Below, in pieces: positions 5,842 through 5,944 of a stretch of 5,944 nt of DNA. The stretch is from Thermoproteota archaeon. GTDB taxonomy: Archaea; Korarchaeota; JAOZGF01. The stretch is taken from contig JAOZGF010000169.1 of assembly GCA_027491845.1 (NCBI GenBank), positions 1 to 5,944 on the forward strand. The letters are read 5' to 3'. A program made the translations under genes and the position numbers. Within the stretch, counting starts at the first letter, position 1; each line of letters starts with the position of its first letter. The notes under the pieces are model-generated. The model was not told the DNA's origin, did no database searches, and worked only from the letters and a program-made list of their open reading frames with translations.

Positions 5842-5944
5842 TTAACCTATGAATCCAGCTGACCTGGCTACAAGAGTTATCAAATCAAAATAGTTTATTT
5901 GCCTGTGTTTCTTCACTGCCCTCATCAGGTTTAAACCGCAGATG
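5842..5944 (-). CDS. Partial C-terminus of an unidentified protein, running off the right edge
   Basis: The minus strand has an open frame of 33 codons from the window edge to a TAA at 5844-5842, ending in KKHRQINYFDLITLVARSAG plus FIG. Its stop abuts the GGAGG of the glycerate kinase gene, the usual layout for the upstream gene of an operon, and this is the main reason to call it. A second minus-strand frame is also open from the edge but stops within the region (product includes KPDEGSEETQANKLF), so the choice of frame is not certain. No family is recognised. Confidence 0.45.
   Translation of the reverse strand, partial: ICGLNLMRAVKKHRQINYFDLITLVARSAGFIG

Noticed and set aside
1..5944. Search for CRISPR repeats, tRNA genes, insertion-sequence ends, toxin-antitoxin or defence cassettes
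   Set aside because: No repeated units, tRNA-like folds, transposase motifs or paired small toxin/antitoxin genes were seen by eye. The gene content is housekeeping-like.

Overview
The window reads as an ordinary gene-dense stretch of an archaeal chromosome, with moderate to low GC content and intergenic gaps of at most about 110 bases. The archaeal assignment rests on several things. There is a DUF131 membrane protein, a family known mainly from archaea. There is a free-standing LigD-type 3'-phosphoesterase, a DUF354 protein and a MOFRL-type glycerate 2-kinase. TTG and GTG starts are frequent, with GGAGG/AGGTG-like ribosome sites, and TATA-like boxes lie upstream of genes. Nothing places it more finely. 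An uncultured lineage (for example Bathyarchaeia-like or another methanogen-related group) is only a guess.

Layout from left to right. Bases 1-131 hold the start of an unidentified minus-strand gene that runs off the left edge. A divergent promoter region (about 141-200) separates it from a plus-strand cluster of three genes. The first two encode small membrane proteins, a plain DUF131 protein and a second one in which a DUF131-like segment follows an eight-cysteine zinc finger. The third encodes a complete stand-alone LigD 3'-phosphoesterase domain. Two bases beyond its stop, in convergent orientation, ends the bifunctional NAD(P)H-hydrate epimerase/dehydratase gene nnr. A short divergent promoter region (2885-2977) leads to a plus-strand DUF354 glycosyltransferase-like gene. 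This again ends two bases from a convergent minus-strand gene, an unrecognised 111-residue protein with one CxxC. Upstream of that on the minus strand is a glycerate 2-kinase gene. Its ribosome site touches the stop codon of a further partial minus-strand reading frame at the right edge.

Functionally, nnr (repair of hydrated NADH/NADPH) and the phosphoesterase (cleaning of 3' ends of nucleic acid) are both damage-repair functions. Glycerate 2-kinase feeds D-glycerate into lower glycolysis as 2-phosphoglycerate. The window gives no sign that these genes form one pathway. I saw no mobile element, CRISPR array, RNA gene, toxin-antitoxin pair or defence cassette. The best candidates for something undescribed are the zinc-finger/DUF131-like protein with its plain DUF131 neighbour and the unknown CxxC protein downstream of glycerate kinase.
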